A stretch of 64,000 bases of DNA from Sporosarcina sp. Marseille-Q4063 (GTDB lineage: Bacteria; Bacillota; Bacilli; Bacillales_A; Planococcaceae), in NCBI RefSeq assembly GCF_018309085.1, contig NZ_CP070502.1, positions 310,001 through 374,000 on the forward strand. Reading direction: 5' to 3'. The notes beneath the pieces are model-generated. The model saw only the letters and a list, made by a program, of their open reading frames with translations. It was not told the origin of the DNA and did no database searches. Shown here piece by piece: positions 7,141 through 15,528 of this stretch; positions within the stretch are counted from its first letter, which is position 1; each line of letters starts with the position of its first letter. A program made the translations under genes and the position numbers.

Positions 7141-8895
7141 GTGAAAGTTTTATTACAACTGAGTTGGTTTTTCAAACAACGAAAAAAGCAATATGCTTTG
7201 GGGATTGCAGCACTTGTTCTTGTTTCCATTTTGCAATTGTTGCCGCCAAAAATCATCGGTATCATCGTCGATGACATTACGGAAGACACTTTGACGGCAC
7301 CTGGTCTAACAAAATGGCTCATTATCCTGGGGATTGCAGGGATTCTCATGTATTTCGCGCGTTTTTACTGGCGTGTCATGATTTTCGGATCGGCCGTCCT
7401 TTTATCACGGACGATGCGTGAAAAATTATTCAATCATTTTACAAGAATGTCTCCTTCTTTTTATCAAAAAAGGCGTGTCGGCGATTTAATGGCTCATGCG
7501 ACGAATGACATTAATGCTTTGCAACAAACCGCTGGAATGGGAATTCTGACATTAGTTGATTCCATTTCTACAGGTGGATTTGTTATTTTAACGATGGCCA
7601 TCACGATTAATTGGAAATTGACGTTAATCGCACTTATTCCACTGCCATTCATGATTTTTCTGACAAGTTATTACGGAAGGCTGCTTCGTAAACGATTCCG
7701 TTTTGCCCAAGAAGCATTTTCAAATTTGAATGACAAGACTCAGGAAAGCATAACGGGCATTAAAGTCATTAAGACGTTTGGTCAACAGAAGGAAGATATT
7801 GAGGATTTTACTGATTTATCAACTGATGTGGTCGGTAAAAATATGCGTGTTGCTAGAATAGATGCTTTATTCGATCCAACGATTACGGGAATATTTGCGG
7901 TATCTTATATTTTATCATTTTACTTCGGAACGAAATACATCATCGCCGGGGACATGTCCATCGGTGACATGGTTGCTTTTAGTACATATCTTGGACTTCT
8001 TGTCTGGCCGATGCTCGCATTTGGATTTCTATTCAATATCGTCGAGCGCGGAAATGCATCTTATAGCCGGATTACAGAATTACTATCCATTGCACCGGAA
8101 ATTACCGATTTACCTGGAGCAATAGATAAAAGACCAGAAGGCGATTTAGAGTTCGCTATTGAAGAATTTAAATTTCCAGAAGACGAAGCACTGGCGTTGC
8201 ACAATGTCCATTTTTCATTGAAACAAGGTGAAACAATGGGGATTGTCGGAAGAACCGGATCCGGTAAAACGGCTATTCTTAAGCTGTTGCTACGAGAATT
8301 TGAAGGTTATAAAGGCAGCATCGTTTATGGAAGGCATCCAATCAATCAGTACAAACAGCAGCGTTTACGGGAATCTATTGGATATGTTCCGCAGGATCAT
8401 TTCCTATTTTCAACGACAATTGCTGAAAACATCGCATTCACAAATCCGAAAATCGCTAAAGAGAAAATTTATGAGGCCTCTCGTTTGGCACAAATTCATG
8501 ATGATATCCTCGGGTTTTCGGAGGGATATGAAACGATTGTCGGTGAGCGTGGGGTGTCCTTATCGGGTGGTCAACAACAACGAGTATCCATTGCCCGTGC
8601 ACTAATCATGGAACCGGAGTTACTCATTTTGGATGATTCATTATCCGCAGTGGATGCGAAAACGGAAGAAGCGATATTAGAAGCATTAAAACAAAACCGT
8701 ACAGGCGAAACGACAATCATCACTTCTCACCGTTTGAGCGCAATTCAACATGCGCATAAAATTATCGTCATGCATGAAGGAACGATTGCTGAAGCGGGCA
8801 CGCATGAAGAATTATTGGCGATGGACGGTAAATATAAAGAAATGTATGAACTGCAGCAATTAGAAGTCATGGTTGAACAAGGGGGCGAAGTATAA
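7141..8895 (+). CDS. Heterodimeric ABC exporter, subunit 1 (non-canonical NBD)
   Basis: This 584-residue fused exporter half has an N-terminal six-helix membrane domain (residues 15-310) and a nucleotide-binding domain with Walker A GRTGSGKT (near 369-376) and signature LSGGQQQR (near 471). Walker B is LLILDDSLSAVD, where the catalytic Glu is replaced by Asp. That change marks the degenerate half of heterodimeric multidrug exporters such as BmrCD, YfiBC and TM287/288. The GTG start at 7141 follows AGGGGGA; the overlapping ATG at 7139 is followed at once by a stop. It overlaps the second subunit by one base. The substrate is unknown; drug or lipid export is the family norm. Confidence 0.92.
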   Translation: MKVLLQLSWFFKQRKKQYALGIAALVLVSILQLLPPKIIGIIVDDITEDTLTAPGLTKWLIILGIAGILMYFARFYWRVMIFGSAVLLSRTMREKLFNHFTRMSPSFYQKRRVGDLMAHATNDINALQQTAGMGILTLVDSISTGGFVILTMAITINWKLTLIALIPLPFMIFLTSYYGRLLRKRFRFAQEAFSNLNDKTQESITGIKVIKTFGQQKEDIEDFTDLSTDVVGKNMRVARIDALFDPTITGIFAVSYILSFYFGTKYIIAGDMSIGDMVAFSTYLGLLVWPMLAFGFLFNIVERGNASYSRITELLSIAPEITDLPGAIDKRPEGDLEFAIEEFKFPEDEALALHNVHFSLKQGETMGIVGRTGSGKTAILKLLLREFEGYKGSIVYGRHPINQYKQQRLRESIGYVPQDHFLFSTTIAENIAFTNPKIAKEKIYEASRLAQIHDDILGFSEGYETIVGERGVSLSGGQQQRVSIARALIMEPELLILDDSLSAVDAKTEEAILEALKQNRTGETTIITSHRLSAIQHAHKIIVMHEGTIAEAGTHEELLAMDGKYKEMYELQQLEVMVEQGGEV

Positions 8896-10682
8896 TGTCC
8901 ATAGAAAAACAACCCAAACTAACAGGAAAAGATCAATGGAAGGTCCTGCAAAGACTGTTAAGTTACACGATCCCACATAAAGTAAGTATTACAATCGCAC
9001 TGGTTTTACTAATTATGACAATTACGGGTAGTATCGTTGGTCCATTGATTATTCAACGGTTCATTGATAATTATTTGACGCCGTTGAATTTCCCGGAAAG
9101 TGAAGTTACAGCAATTGTTCTATTATATATCGGTATTCAAGTATTTATGGTCGTCGTATCTTATTTCCAATTGATGCGATTCCAAGACATTGCGCTAAAA
9201 ATAATCCAACAAATGCGAATCGATGTATTCTCAAAAGTACACGGACTCGGAATGCGCTACTTTGATAAAACACCAGCAGGAAGTATCGTTTCTCGTGTGA
9301 CAAATGATACGGAGTCAATCAAAGATATGTTTGTGAGCGTTATTGTTACATTTTTACAAGCGGTATTTATGCTTATCGGTGTTTATATCGCGCTTTTTTC
9401 ACTTGATGTGAAGTTAGCATTCATGTCACTGTTATTAATGCCGCTCTTCTTGGCGATTGTCATTATATATAGGCGCTATAGTACTGACTTTTATCAAGAT
9501 TTACGTGAGCGTTTAAGTCAACTTAACGCTAAAATAGCCGAATCTTTATCTGGTATGGGAATGATCCAAGCATTTAGACAGGAAAACCGTCTTGAAGAAG
9601 AATTCGATGAGATTAACGAAAAACATTACCGCGCAGGAATGCGGAATATTAAATTCGATGGAATTCTACTCAGCCCGGCGATTGATCTTCTATATGCCGG
9701 AGCAATTGTATTCGTTCTCGGATACTTCGGGTTCATCTCACTTGAGAGTCCAATTGAAGTAGGTATTTTATATGCATTCACGACGTTGATTGGTCGTTTA
9801 TTCCAACCGGTTCAACAAGTGATGCAACGACTTTCGATATTCCAACAGGCTATTGTTTCTGCTTCACGCGTATTTAAATTAATGGATGATATTGATATGG
9901 AACCTGAACAGCAAATAGTGAAAAACGCTGAAATTGGTGACGGTAAAATCGAATTCCGCAATGTATCTTTTTCGTATGATGGAAAAGCGGACGTCTTAAA
10001 AAACATTTCCTTTACGGCAAATGCAGGCGAAACGGTTGCGCTCGTTGGGCATACGGGTAGCGGAAAGAGTTCGATCATTAATTTATTAATGCGCTTTTAT
10101 GAATATGAGCGCGGAGATATTTTCATCGACGGCGTTTCATTGAAAGAGTATCCGAAAGAAGAATTACGTCAGAAAACCGGACTCGTTTTACAGGATCCTT
10201 TTATGTTTTATGGAGATATCGAAAGCAATATTCGTTTGCATAATAAAGAGATGACGCCTGAAGAAGTCAGAGGAGCCGCGGAATTCGTTCGAGCAAATGA
10301 TTTTATTGAAAAGTTGCCCGGAAAGTATTCTCATAGGGTGACGGAACGAGGTTCTACTTTTTCAAGTGGGCAACGTCAATTGGTTGCTTTTGCGCGTACG
10401 ATTGCTACGAATCCAAAAATTCTTGTTCTTGACGAAGCAACCGCAAATATTGATACGGAAACTGAAGTTGCGATTCAAGCGAGTCTAGAAAAGATGAGAA
10501 GAGGCCGAACGACAATTGCAATTGCTCACAGATTGAGTACGATTCAAGATGCAGAACTTATTCTCGTGCTGCATAAAGGCGAAATCGTCGAGAGGGGAAC
10601 GCACCAACAACTACTCTCGCAAAAAGGGCTTTATCATATGATGTATGAATTACAAAACAGTACAATTGAAGACGTCATTTAA
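8895..10682 (+). CDS. Heterodimeric ABC exporter, subunit 2 (canonical Walker B)
   Basis: The 595-residue product has a membrane domain (residues 25-330) and an NBD with Walker A GHTGSGKSS near 385-393. The signature is altered to FSSGQRQL (near 488), and Walker B is a complete ILVLDEATANID (near 510). The degenerate signature here and the Asp in subunit 1 Walker B together give one weak and one active ATP site, as expected for a heterodimer. The ATG overlaps the stop of subunit 1 (TAATG), so translation is coupled. Its length is closer to YfiC/YknV-type subunits than to BmrD, but a specific orthologue cannot be named by eye. Confidence 0.92.
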   Translation: MSIEKQPKLTGKDQWKVLQRLLSYTIPHKVSITIALVLLIMTITGSIVGPLIIQRFIDNYLTPLNFPESEVTAIVLLYIGIQVFMVVVSYFQLMRFQDIALKIIQQMRIDVFSKVHGLGMRYFDKTPAGSIVSRVTNDTESIKDMFVSVIVTFLQAVFMLIGVYIALFSLDVKLAFMSLLLMPLFLAIVIIYRRYSTDFYQDLRERLSQLNAKIAESLSGMGMIQAFRQENRLEEEFDEINEKHYRAGMRNIKFDGILLSPAIDLLYAGAIVFVLGYFGFISLESPIEVGILYAFTTLIGRLFQPVQQVMQRLSIFQQAIVSASRVFKLMDDIDMEPEQQIVKNAEIGDGKIEFRNVSFSYDGKADVLKNISFTANAGETVALVGHTGSGKSSIINLLMRFYEYERGDIFIDGVSLKEYPKEELRQKTGLVLQDPFMFYGDIESNIRLHNKEMTPEEVRGAAEFVRANDFIEKLPGKYSHRVTERGSTFSSGQRQLVAFARTIATNPKILVLDEATANIDTETEVAIQASLEKMRRGRTTIAIAHRLSTIQDAELILVLHKGEIVERGTHQQLLSQKGLYHMMYELQNSTIEDVI

Positions 10683-10740
10683 GGTTAATCGGCTTACAAG
10701 GAATCTACTAAAATTCCTGTAAGTCTTTTTCATTCACATC

Positions 10741-10877
10741 CAGCTTCAGGCGCCAGCCCCTCGGGTCATAAGCAATCAAGCTATGAAGGAAGAATTGAAC
10801 TGCATTCTTCTTAGGTATAAAACACCACGTCGCTTGATTGCTTATGCCTGTCGGGGCTAAGCGGCGCCTTCCGCTTT
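10741..10877. repeat. Long imperfect palindromic intergenic repeat
   Basis: The outer arms GGCGCCAGCCCCTCGGG and TGTCGGGGCTAAGCGGCGCC, and the inner arms CATAAGCAATCAAGC (10767-10781) and GCTTGATTGCTTATG (10832-10846), are inverted. They enclose a small hairpin (10789-10810, GAAGAAT...ATTCTTC). The element is much richer in GC than its surroundings and fills the gap between an ABC exporter and ccdA. It has no coding potential. The arms look like a dispersed palindromic repeat of Bacillales, which can only be confirmed with the whole genome. It could also fold as a large cruciform or RNA stem. Confidence 0.7.
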
Positions 10878-10970
10878 TGAATTTAGTCACAAAGCTTTCA
10901 CAGTCGTAATTAGCGAAATTCTTCTCCATTTTTGTTACGATTGAAGTAGAAAATTTAAGGAGGGAAATAA

Positions 10971-11681
10971 TTGGGGACTGATTTAAATATATTTTTCGCC
11001 TTTGGAGCTGGGTTTCTAAGCTTCGTATCACCATGTACCTTACCTTTATATCCCGCATTTCTTTCATATATCACAGGAATGTCACTTGATGATTTACAAT
11101 CAAACTCTAAGCGAATGAATAAAACGGGGATGCTCCATACACTATTCTTTCTAATTGGATTCTCGCTCATCTTTGTCGCATTAGGTTTCGGATCATCTTA
11201 TTTAGGTGTGTTTTTCAAACAAAATATGGAACTTTTAAGACAAGTCGGTGCCATATTCATCGTTTTATTCGGTCTAGTAATTACAGGGTTATTTACACCA
11301 ACGTTTTTAATGAAAGAACGGAAGGTTCAATTTAAAAATAGACCCGCAGGTTACTTGGGAACGATGTTAATTGGTTTGGGCTTTTCAGCAGGATGGACGC
11401 CGTGCATGGGTCCGATCATTGGTGCAATTATTGCGCTTGCTAGTACCAATCCGGGGTCAAGTATGATTTATATGATGGCGTATGTCCTAGGATTCGCAAT
11501 TCCATTTTTCGTTCTATCATTCTTTGTCACGAAAATTGGCGTAATTCGAAAGTATAGCGGTCCGATTATGAAAGCCGGCGGATATGTAATGATCGCTGTA
11601 GGAATTCTATTGTTTTTCGATGGCATGACATATATCATTACATTACTTCAACCGATTTTTGGAGATTTCACGGGATTTTGA
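10971..11681 (+). CDS. ccdA: CcdA family thiol-disulfide membrane transporter
   Basis: This 236-residue protein has six membrane helices and passes electrons from cytosolic thioredoxin to extracytoplasmic thiol proteins, for example in cytochrome c maturation and spore formation. The two redox Cys sit in SPCTLPLYPAFLSY (near residue 22) and GWTPCMGPIIG (near 145), both typical of CcdA/DsbD-beta. The TTG start at 10971 follows AGGAGGG. It leads a three-gene set with a thioredoxin-like gene and ccdC. In B. subtilis the order is ccdA-ccdB(yneI)-ccdC(yneJ)-yneK, matching this locus except for the middle gene. Confidence 0.93.
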   Translation: MGTDLNIFFAFGAGFLSFVSPCTLPLYPAFLSYITGMSLDDLQSNSKRMNKTGMLHTLFFLIGFSLIFVALGFGSSYLGVFFKQNMELLRQVGAIFIVLFGLVITGLFTPTFLMKERKVQFKNRPAGYLGTMLIGLGFSAGWTPCMGPIIGAIIALASTNPGSSMIYMMAYVLGFAIPFFVLSFFVTKIGVIRKYSGPIMKAGGYVMIAVGILLFFDGMTYIITLLQPIFGDFTGF

Positions 11682-11704
11682 TTTGACTATTGGAGGGGAG
11701 AAAA

Positions 11705-12037
11705 GTGGAACGGATAGAATCCTATGAAGAGTGGATTGAAGTCGCACGAAAACTAGATTCTATACTTCTTTTCGTGAAAACAGATAATTGTTCTGTCTGT
11801 GACGGATTGCTACCGCAAGTTGCAGCGCTTCAATCGGATTATTCGGTTCCGTTTTACCTTGTAAACGTAGCGGACACGCCTGAGATAGCAGGACAACTAT
11901 CCTTATTTACTGCACCAGTTGTATTGTTGTATAGAGAAGGAAAAGAATATGCTCGATTTGCCCGTTTTGTTCAGATGAATGAGTTGAAAAAACGTTTAGG
12001 CGAACTGGAGGAGGAGTGGGGGAAACAAGTTGATTGA
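11705..12037 (+). CDS. Thioredoxin-like protein with CSVC active site
   Basis: A 110-residue single-domain protein with a thioredoxin fold: ILLFVKTDNCSVCDGLLPQV holds the CxxC, followed by the cis-Pro region FTAPVVLLYREGKEYARF. It has no signal peptide, so it is cytosolic and could feed electrons to the CcdA encoded 23 bp upstream. The start is taken as the GTG at 11705 after GGAGGGG; a TTG at 11690 is in frame but lies upstream of that site. It overlaps ccdC by 8 bases. It occupies the place where B. subtilis has the response-regulator-like ccdB/yneI, a notable replacement. Confidence 0.85.
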   Translation: MERIESYEEWIEVARKLDSILLFVKTDNCSVCDGLLPQVAALQSDYSVPFYLVNVADTPEIAGQLSLFTAPVVLLYREGKEYARFARFVQMNELKKRLGELEEEWGKQVD

Positions 12038-12536
12038 ATTCATTTTCACTAAAGTTCCTCCCGTTTATTTAATAATAGGATCAACTCTCGCGGCACTTTT
12101 CATGGGGACAATGGCAGCCATCGTTCGTTCAAAGGCGGCGAAACGACCCGTATCTGTCAAAAAAATTATTTTGCCGCCGATTTTTATGTCGACAGGCGCG
12201 TTAATGTTTATATTTGAAGAATTTCGGGTTGCGCCGCTTCAAATTGTGGAAGCGATTGTCGTAGGGATGTTATTTTCGATTATTTTAATCCGAACGACGA
12301 ATTTTGAAGTTCGGGAAAATGAAATTTTCATCAAAAGATCAAAAGCATTTGTCTTCATTCTATTCGGCCTTTTAATCATTCGACTTATCGGGAAGTTGTT
12401 ATTAAGTAATACAATTGATGTTGGAGAACTCGGAGGCATGTTTTGGATACTGGCTTTCGGGATGATTGTTCCGTGGCGAATCGCAATGCTTGTTAAATAT
12501 AAGAAACTACAAAATACGAAAGGTGTCGGCATTTAA
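12030..12536 (+). CDS. ccdC: CcdC family membrane protein
   Basis: This 168-residue protein with about five membrane segments has the CcdC signature: an N-terminal anchor, VKKIILPPIFMSTGALMF, a conserved FEEFRV segment, VGMLFSIILIRTT, and a last helix ending PWRIAMLVKYKKL. B. subtilis CcdC (YneJ) is encoded with CcdA but its exact role is unclear. The TTG start at 12030 lies within the end of the thioredoxin gene. A terminator overlaps its stop codon. Confidence 0.9.
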   Translation: MIEFIFTKVPPVYLIIGSTLAALFMGTMAAIVRSKAAKRPVSVKKIILPPIFMSTGALMFIFEEFRVAPLQIVEAIVVGMLFSIILIRTTNFEVRENEIFIKRSKAFVFILFGLLIIRLIGKLLLSNTIDVGELGGMFWILAFGMIVPWRIAMLVKYKKLQNTKGVGI

Positions 12537-12557
12537 TAATGCTGACACCTTTTTTTA
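12521..12557 (+). terminator. Terminator after ccdC (bidirectional)
   Basis: AGGTGTCGGCATT and AATGCTGACACCT pair around TAAT, with a run of T. It lies between convergent ccdC and yneK, overlaps both gene ends, and can serve both. Confidence 0.9.
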
Positions 12558-13007
12558 ACTAGTCGTTTTACCTTTATCTTTTTGGAATAAATGTTCATAT
12601 GGGGTTACATCGAAATTTATGTCAGCAAGTTTCTTGCGTAAAAACTTGTAATCCCGCGGGGGCGTTGCAATAATATACCCTCGAATGATAAGATCCATAT
12701 CTATTTTTTTCGCTTTTTCTTTAAGCGCAATTTCACCGATTTTGGCTCCGATTTTTTGCTTGGCAACCGGTCGAAATAATTCCGGAACCGGTTTTGTTAG
12801 TTCCTCAAGCATTTCTTTCGCTTCGTCATTCCATAGGTGAATCGATTTATCCACATAATATTCTTCCCAGTCCAAGTCGGATTTTCCATCTGCTTTTGGG
12901 AATGCTTTTAAGAATTTACGGAACATAAAAAAGCCGCCTATTGCAAATAACCCAACAAGTACAACCACCCAAAATAAGATGAACCAAAGAAACCAACCTT
13001 CTAGCAT
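12555..13007 (-). CDS. yneK: DUF2621 membrane protein, YneK
   Basis: The 150-residue product begins MLEGWFLWFILFWVV, one membrane anchor with a short basic exit, followed by a conserved cytosolic DUF2621 domain (LDWEEYYVDKSIHLW, EEMLEELTKPVPELFRPVAK). The start at 13007 follows AGAGGTGA. This family is found in spore formers and its function is unknown. It faces ccdC as in B. subtilis, where yneK follows ccdC, which supports the name. Confidence 0.88.
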   Translation of the reverse strand: MLEGWFLWFILFWVVVLVGLFAIGGFFMFRKFLKAFPKADGKSDLDWEEYYVDKSIHLWNDEAKEMLEELTKPVPELFRPVAKQKIGAKIGEIALKEKAKKIDMDLIIRGYIIATPPRDYKFLRKKLADINFDVTPYEHLFQKDKGKTTS

Positions 13008-13124
13008 TGCTTTCACCTCTTCCATACTAGTTTACATTATAAGAGAAATAACGAAAAAAAACACGGACAACGTATCCCTTTCCATTTTTCCAACCTATAT
13101 AGGTGTTGAAAGGGGGTGAGAAAT

Positions 13125-13343
13125 ATGGCGACAATCGAATTCAAACATGCAGTTGGACGTGTTTACTTTGATGGCGGTATGACGGATGGCGGAAAACTCA
13201 TTCGGAAATCGAAAACTTATCACAACATTGCAGAAGGTGTCGATGCAAATAGTTTGTATAACGGGCTTGAAAAACTAGCCAGCTTATCATCACTGCCGTT
13301 TATCGGTGCAGAAAAAGTTGAAACATCAGCAGTTAATAACTAA
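13125..13343 (+). CDS. DUF1659 domain protein
   Basis: A 72-residue protein starting MATIEFKHAVGRVYF with the DUF1659 pattern (KSKTYHNI, ANSLYNGLEKLASL). The ATG at 13125 follows AAAGGGGGTG. It is the first of three small genes (DUF1659, DUF2922, YvrJ) that travel together in many Bacillales and clostridia. None has a known function. It is compact, soluble and probably cytosolic. The 22-bp gap to the DUF2922 gene indicates one transcript. Confidence 0.85.
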   Translation: MATIEFKHAVGRVYFDGGMTDGGKLIRKSKTYHNIAEGVDANSLYNGLEKLASLSSLPFIGAEKVETSAVNN

Positions 13344-13365
13344 TTAAAAAAGGAGGAGAGAAGAA

Positions 13366-13584
13366 ATGGCAAAAACATTACAACTGAATTTCGCTACGGC
13401 GAGCGGTAAGAAATTGATGTTAACTGTCGATGAGCCACGCGAGGACCTTACTTCGGTGGAAGTCGAATATGCGATGCAAGGCGTAATTAATGCAGGCGTA
13501 TTTGGAGTTGATGATTCGCTAATTGATTCAGCAATTAGCGCACGAATTGTCGAACGTACAGTTACAGAATTAGTCGAAGGATAA
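13366..13584 (+). CDS. DUF2922 domain protein
   Basis: A 72-residue protein that starts MAKTLQLNFATASGK and shows the DUF2922 pattern (LTVDEPREDLT, VEYAMQGVINAGVF). The ATG follows AGGAGGAGA. DUF2922 proteins are small, soluble and uncharacterised, and sit next to DUF1659 and YvrJ genes. A strong terminator separates it from the YvrJ gene, so the third gene may be made at a lower level or from its own promoter. Confidence 0.85.
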   Translation: MAKTLQLNFATASGKKLMLTVDEPREDLTSVEVEYAMQGVINAGVFGVDDSLIDSAISARIVERTVTELVEG

Positions 13585-13589
13585 AGCGC

Positions 13590-13630
13590 GGCCGACCTCA
13601 TATTTAACGCGAGGTCGGCCTTTTTATTTT
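13590..13630 (+). terminator. Terminator after DUF2922 gene
   Basis: GGCCGACCTC and GAGGTCGGCC pair perfectly around ATATTTAACGC and are followed by TTTTTATTTT. Confidence 0.93.
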
Positions 13631-13648
13631 AAGAGAGGAGGAAATAGA

Positions 13649-13777
13649 ATGGATCAATGGATAAGTCTCGTCCAAGAAATCGGCTTTCCGATAATCGTGT
13701 CCTTTTATCTACTGCACCGAATTGAAACGAAACTCATTGCGATCCATGATGCACTCGTCACGGATATTAAGAAGTAA
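13649..13777 (+). CDS. YvrJ family small membrane protein
   Basis: A 42-residue peptide: MDQWISLVQEIGFPIIVSFYLL (amphipathic start, then a membrane helix with the FPIIVSFYLL core), and a charged tail HRIETKLIAIHDALVTDIKK. This matches the YvrJ family. The ATG follows GAGAGGAGGA by 8 bases. It ends the DUF1659-DUF2922-YvrJ group. The size and single helix recall holin-like or phage-tail accessory peptides, but no function is established. Confidence 0.83.
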   Translation: MDQWISLVQEIGFPIIVSFYLLHRIETKLIAIHDALVTDIKK

Positions 13778-13815
13778 ACTTCACAGAAACGTCAGTGTTT
13801 CGCCATACTACACGC

Positions 13816-13844
13816 AGCCCTTCGCTTGTTCAGGAAGGGCTTTT
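13816..13844 (+). terminator. Terminator after YvrJ gene
   Basis: AGCCCTTC pairs with GAAGGGCT around a 10-base loop and is followed by TTT. Confidence 0.8.
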
Positions 13845-13886
13845 ACGTTATGATTAATGCATCATTTGATAGCGAGGGAGAAACGA

Positions 13887-14480
13887 ATGCATAAATTTTT
13901 CAGAACATCTTTTGTCTTACTTATCGTACTCATTTTGGGTGCATGTTCCGGAAATGAGTTTAAACCGGATTACAAACTTAAAATCGAACCATTCACTTTT
14001 ACAAATCAGCATAATGAAGAAGTGTCACTTGATGACTTGAAAGGTGAAGTATGGCTTGCGCAATTCGTGTTTTCGAATTGTACGTCAGTTTGTGGACCGA
14101 TGATGGTCAATATGGCAGAACTTCAAGATAAACTTATTAAAGAAAAAGTTGAAGACTATAAAATTGTTTCTTTCACGGTTGATCCTGCTGTTGATTCGCC
14201 AGAAGTGTTGCAAGGGTATTTAGATCTCTTTGCACCTAGCGATGAGTCTAAATGGGAAATGTTGACGGGTTATAAGCAAGATGAAATTGCTGAGATAGCT
14301 AAAAAGTCATTTGCGACAATCGTTGCTGATGATCCAAATTCAGATCAAGTAACTCACGGCGTTAGTTTCGCACTTGTAAACCAAGAAGGTTTAGTTGTAA
14401 AGTTGTATAACGGAAATGATGATGTCCCTTTTGATGACATTGTTAAAGATATGAAGGCCCTTATTAAACAGGGCGCGTAA
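13887..14480 (+). CDS. SCO1/SenC family copper chaperone lipoprotein (YpmQ-like)
   Basis: A 197-residue lipoprotein (signal peptide, lipobox LGAC near residue 20) with a thioredoxin-like Sco domain. The copper-binding Cys pair lies in SNCTSVCGPM (near residues 65 and 69) and the distal His in VTHGVSFALV (near 156). Sco proteins deliver copper to the CuA centre of cytochrome c oxidase on the outer face of the membrane. The start at 13887 follows GAGGGAG; an in-frame ATG at 13857 lies before it. The nearby CcdA system could keep its cysteines reduced. B. subtilis YpmQ (BsSco) is the likely orthologue. Confidence 0.92.
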   Translation: MHKFFRTSFVLLIVLILGACSGNEFKPDYKLKIEPFTFTNQHNEEVSLDDLKGEVWLAQFVFSNCTSVCGPMMVNMAELQDKLIKEKVEDYKIVSFTVDPAVDSPEVLQGYLDLFAPSDESKWEMLTGYKQDEIAEIAKKSFATIVADDPNSDQVTHGVSFALVNQEGLVVKLYNGNDDVPFDDIVKDMKALIKQGA

Positions 14481-14498
14481 TAGAGGAGATTTAGGATA

Positions 14499-15161
14499 AT
14501 GAAGCACAAAAAAAGTGGAATGTCTCTCAAGACGAAAGCATTGCTCATTGTCCTTTTCATACCTGTAGCGGTTACGGTATTTACATTAACGGCAATTATT
14601 TGGGCAAGTATTAACAATACAGATTTTCTTAAAAAATCTGCCTATGCGTTATTCGAAAATCAAAATGAAATTCCGCAAGAATATATACCAGTTTATATGG
14701 AAGCGGCTGACACTTACGATATTCCTTGGACTTTACTAGCAGCACATCATCGGATTGAAACAAGGTTTTCTACGATGGACCCGCTTTTATCACCGGTTGG
14801 CGCCGAGGGACATATGCAGTTCATGCCTTGCACATTTGTGGGTTGGACATACCCTGGATGTACAGGCCTTGGAAAAGGAGATATTCCGGAGAACGACAAA
14901 ACCGACCCCGCAGTTATAGAAAAATACGGCGGGTACGGCGTTGATGCGAATGGAGACGGAATTGCTGATCCATTCGATATCGAAGATGCAATGTTTAGCG
15001 CAGCCAAATACCTTGCGAATAGCGGGGCTGCAAAAGGTGAGTATGAAAAAGCGATTTTCAATTATAATCGCAGTGATAAATACGTAGAAGACGTTCTTTG
15101 GTTCTTTACTAAATTTGAAGAATCGCGAAAGGAAATAGAAGCTTCACATGAAAAAAGATGA
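14499..15161 (+). CDS. Membrane-anchored lytic transglycosylase (SLT family)
   Basis: The 220-residue product has an N-terminal anchor (residues 12-35) and an SLT-type domain: IPWTLLAAHHRIETRF contains the catalytic Glu near residue 86, followed by SPVGAEGHMQFMP, the GxxQxxP-like substrate motif, and AAKYLANSG. It has an unusual insert with DANGDGIADPFD, which reads like a calcium-binding loop and is seen in related CwlT/YjbJ-type enzymes. It cuts peptidoglycan outside the membrane. It follows the Sco gene by 18 bp and a terminator overlaps its end. Confidence 0.88.
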   Translation: MKHKKSGMSLKTKALLIVLFIPVAVTVFTLTAIIWASINNTDFLKKSAYALFENQNEIPQEYIPVYMEAADTYDIPWTLLAAHHRIETRFSTMDPLLSPVGAEGHMQFMPCTFVGWTYPGCTGLGKGDIPENDKTDPAVIEKYGGYGVDANGDGIADPFDIEDAMFSAAKYLANSGAAKGEYEKAIFNYNRSDKYVEDVLWFFTKFEESRKEIEASHEKR

Positions 15162-15188
15162 ACCGCTAAAAACGGTCCATCTTTTTTT
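15151..15188. terminator. Bidirectional terminator
   Basis: AAAAAAGATG-ACCG and CGGT-CATCTTTTTTT pair around CTAAAAA, between the convergent transglycosylase and GlsB-family genes. Confidence 0.9.
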
Positions 15189-15435
15189 ATTTTCGTATTG
15201 CTTTTAAAATTAAACTAACGATAAACACCAGAACCAATGCTCCGATTAAAGCCGGGAAAACGTAAAAGTCGGAAACTTTCCAACCCCATTCTCCTAAAAG
15301 CTTACCGCCTATCCAAGCACCGATTATACCGGCAATAATATTTCCAATTATGCCGCCCGGTATATCTTTTCCTAAAATTGCACCAGCTAACCAACCGATT
15401 ATACCACCGATAATTAAGAACCAAATAAAGCTCAT
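15187..15435 (-). CDS. GlsB/YeaQ/YmgE family membrane protein
   Basis: An 82-residue protein with three membrane helices and the Gly-rich repeats of the transglycosylase-associated protein family: IGGIIGWLAGAILGKDIPGG, NIIAGIIGAWIGGKLLG. Members are often stress-induced; the function is unknown and the family name does not imply enzyme activity. It ends at a terminator shared with the convergent lytic transglycosylase. Confidence 0.9.
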   Translation of the reverse strand: MSFIWFLIIGGIIGWLAGAILGKDIPGGIIGNIIAGIIGAWIGGKLLGEWGWKVSDFYVFPALIGALVLVFIVSLILKAIRK

Positions 15436-15528
15436 CTTGGTATGTCATCTCCTTTGTAAAAAGTTTATGAATATAACTATAAGTGGTATAACCTTAATCA
15501 GTGATTTTAAACATGCAACGCAAAAAAA

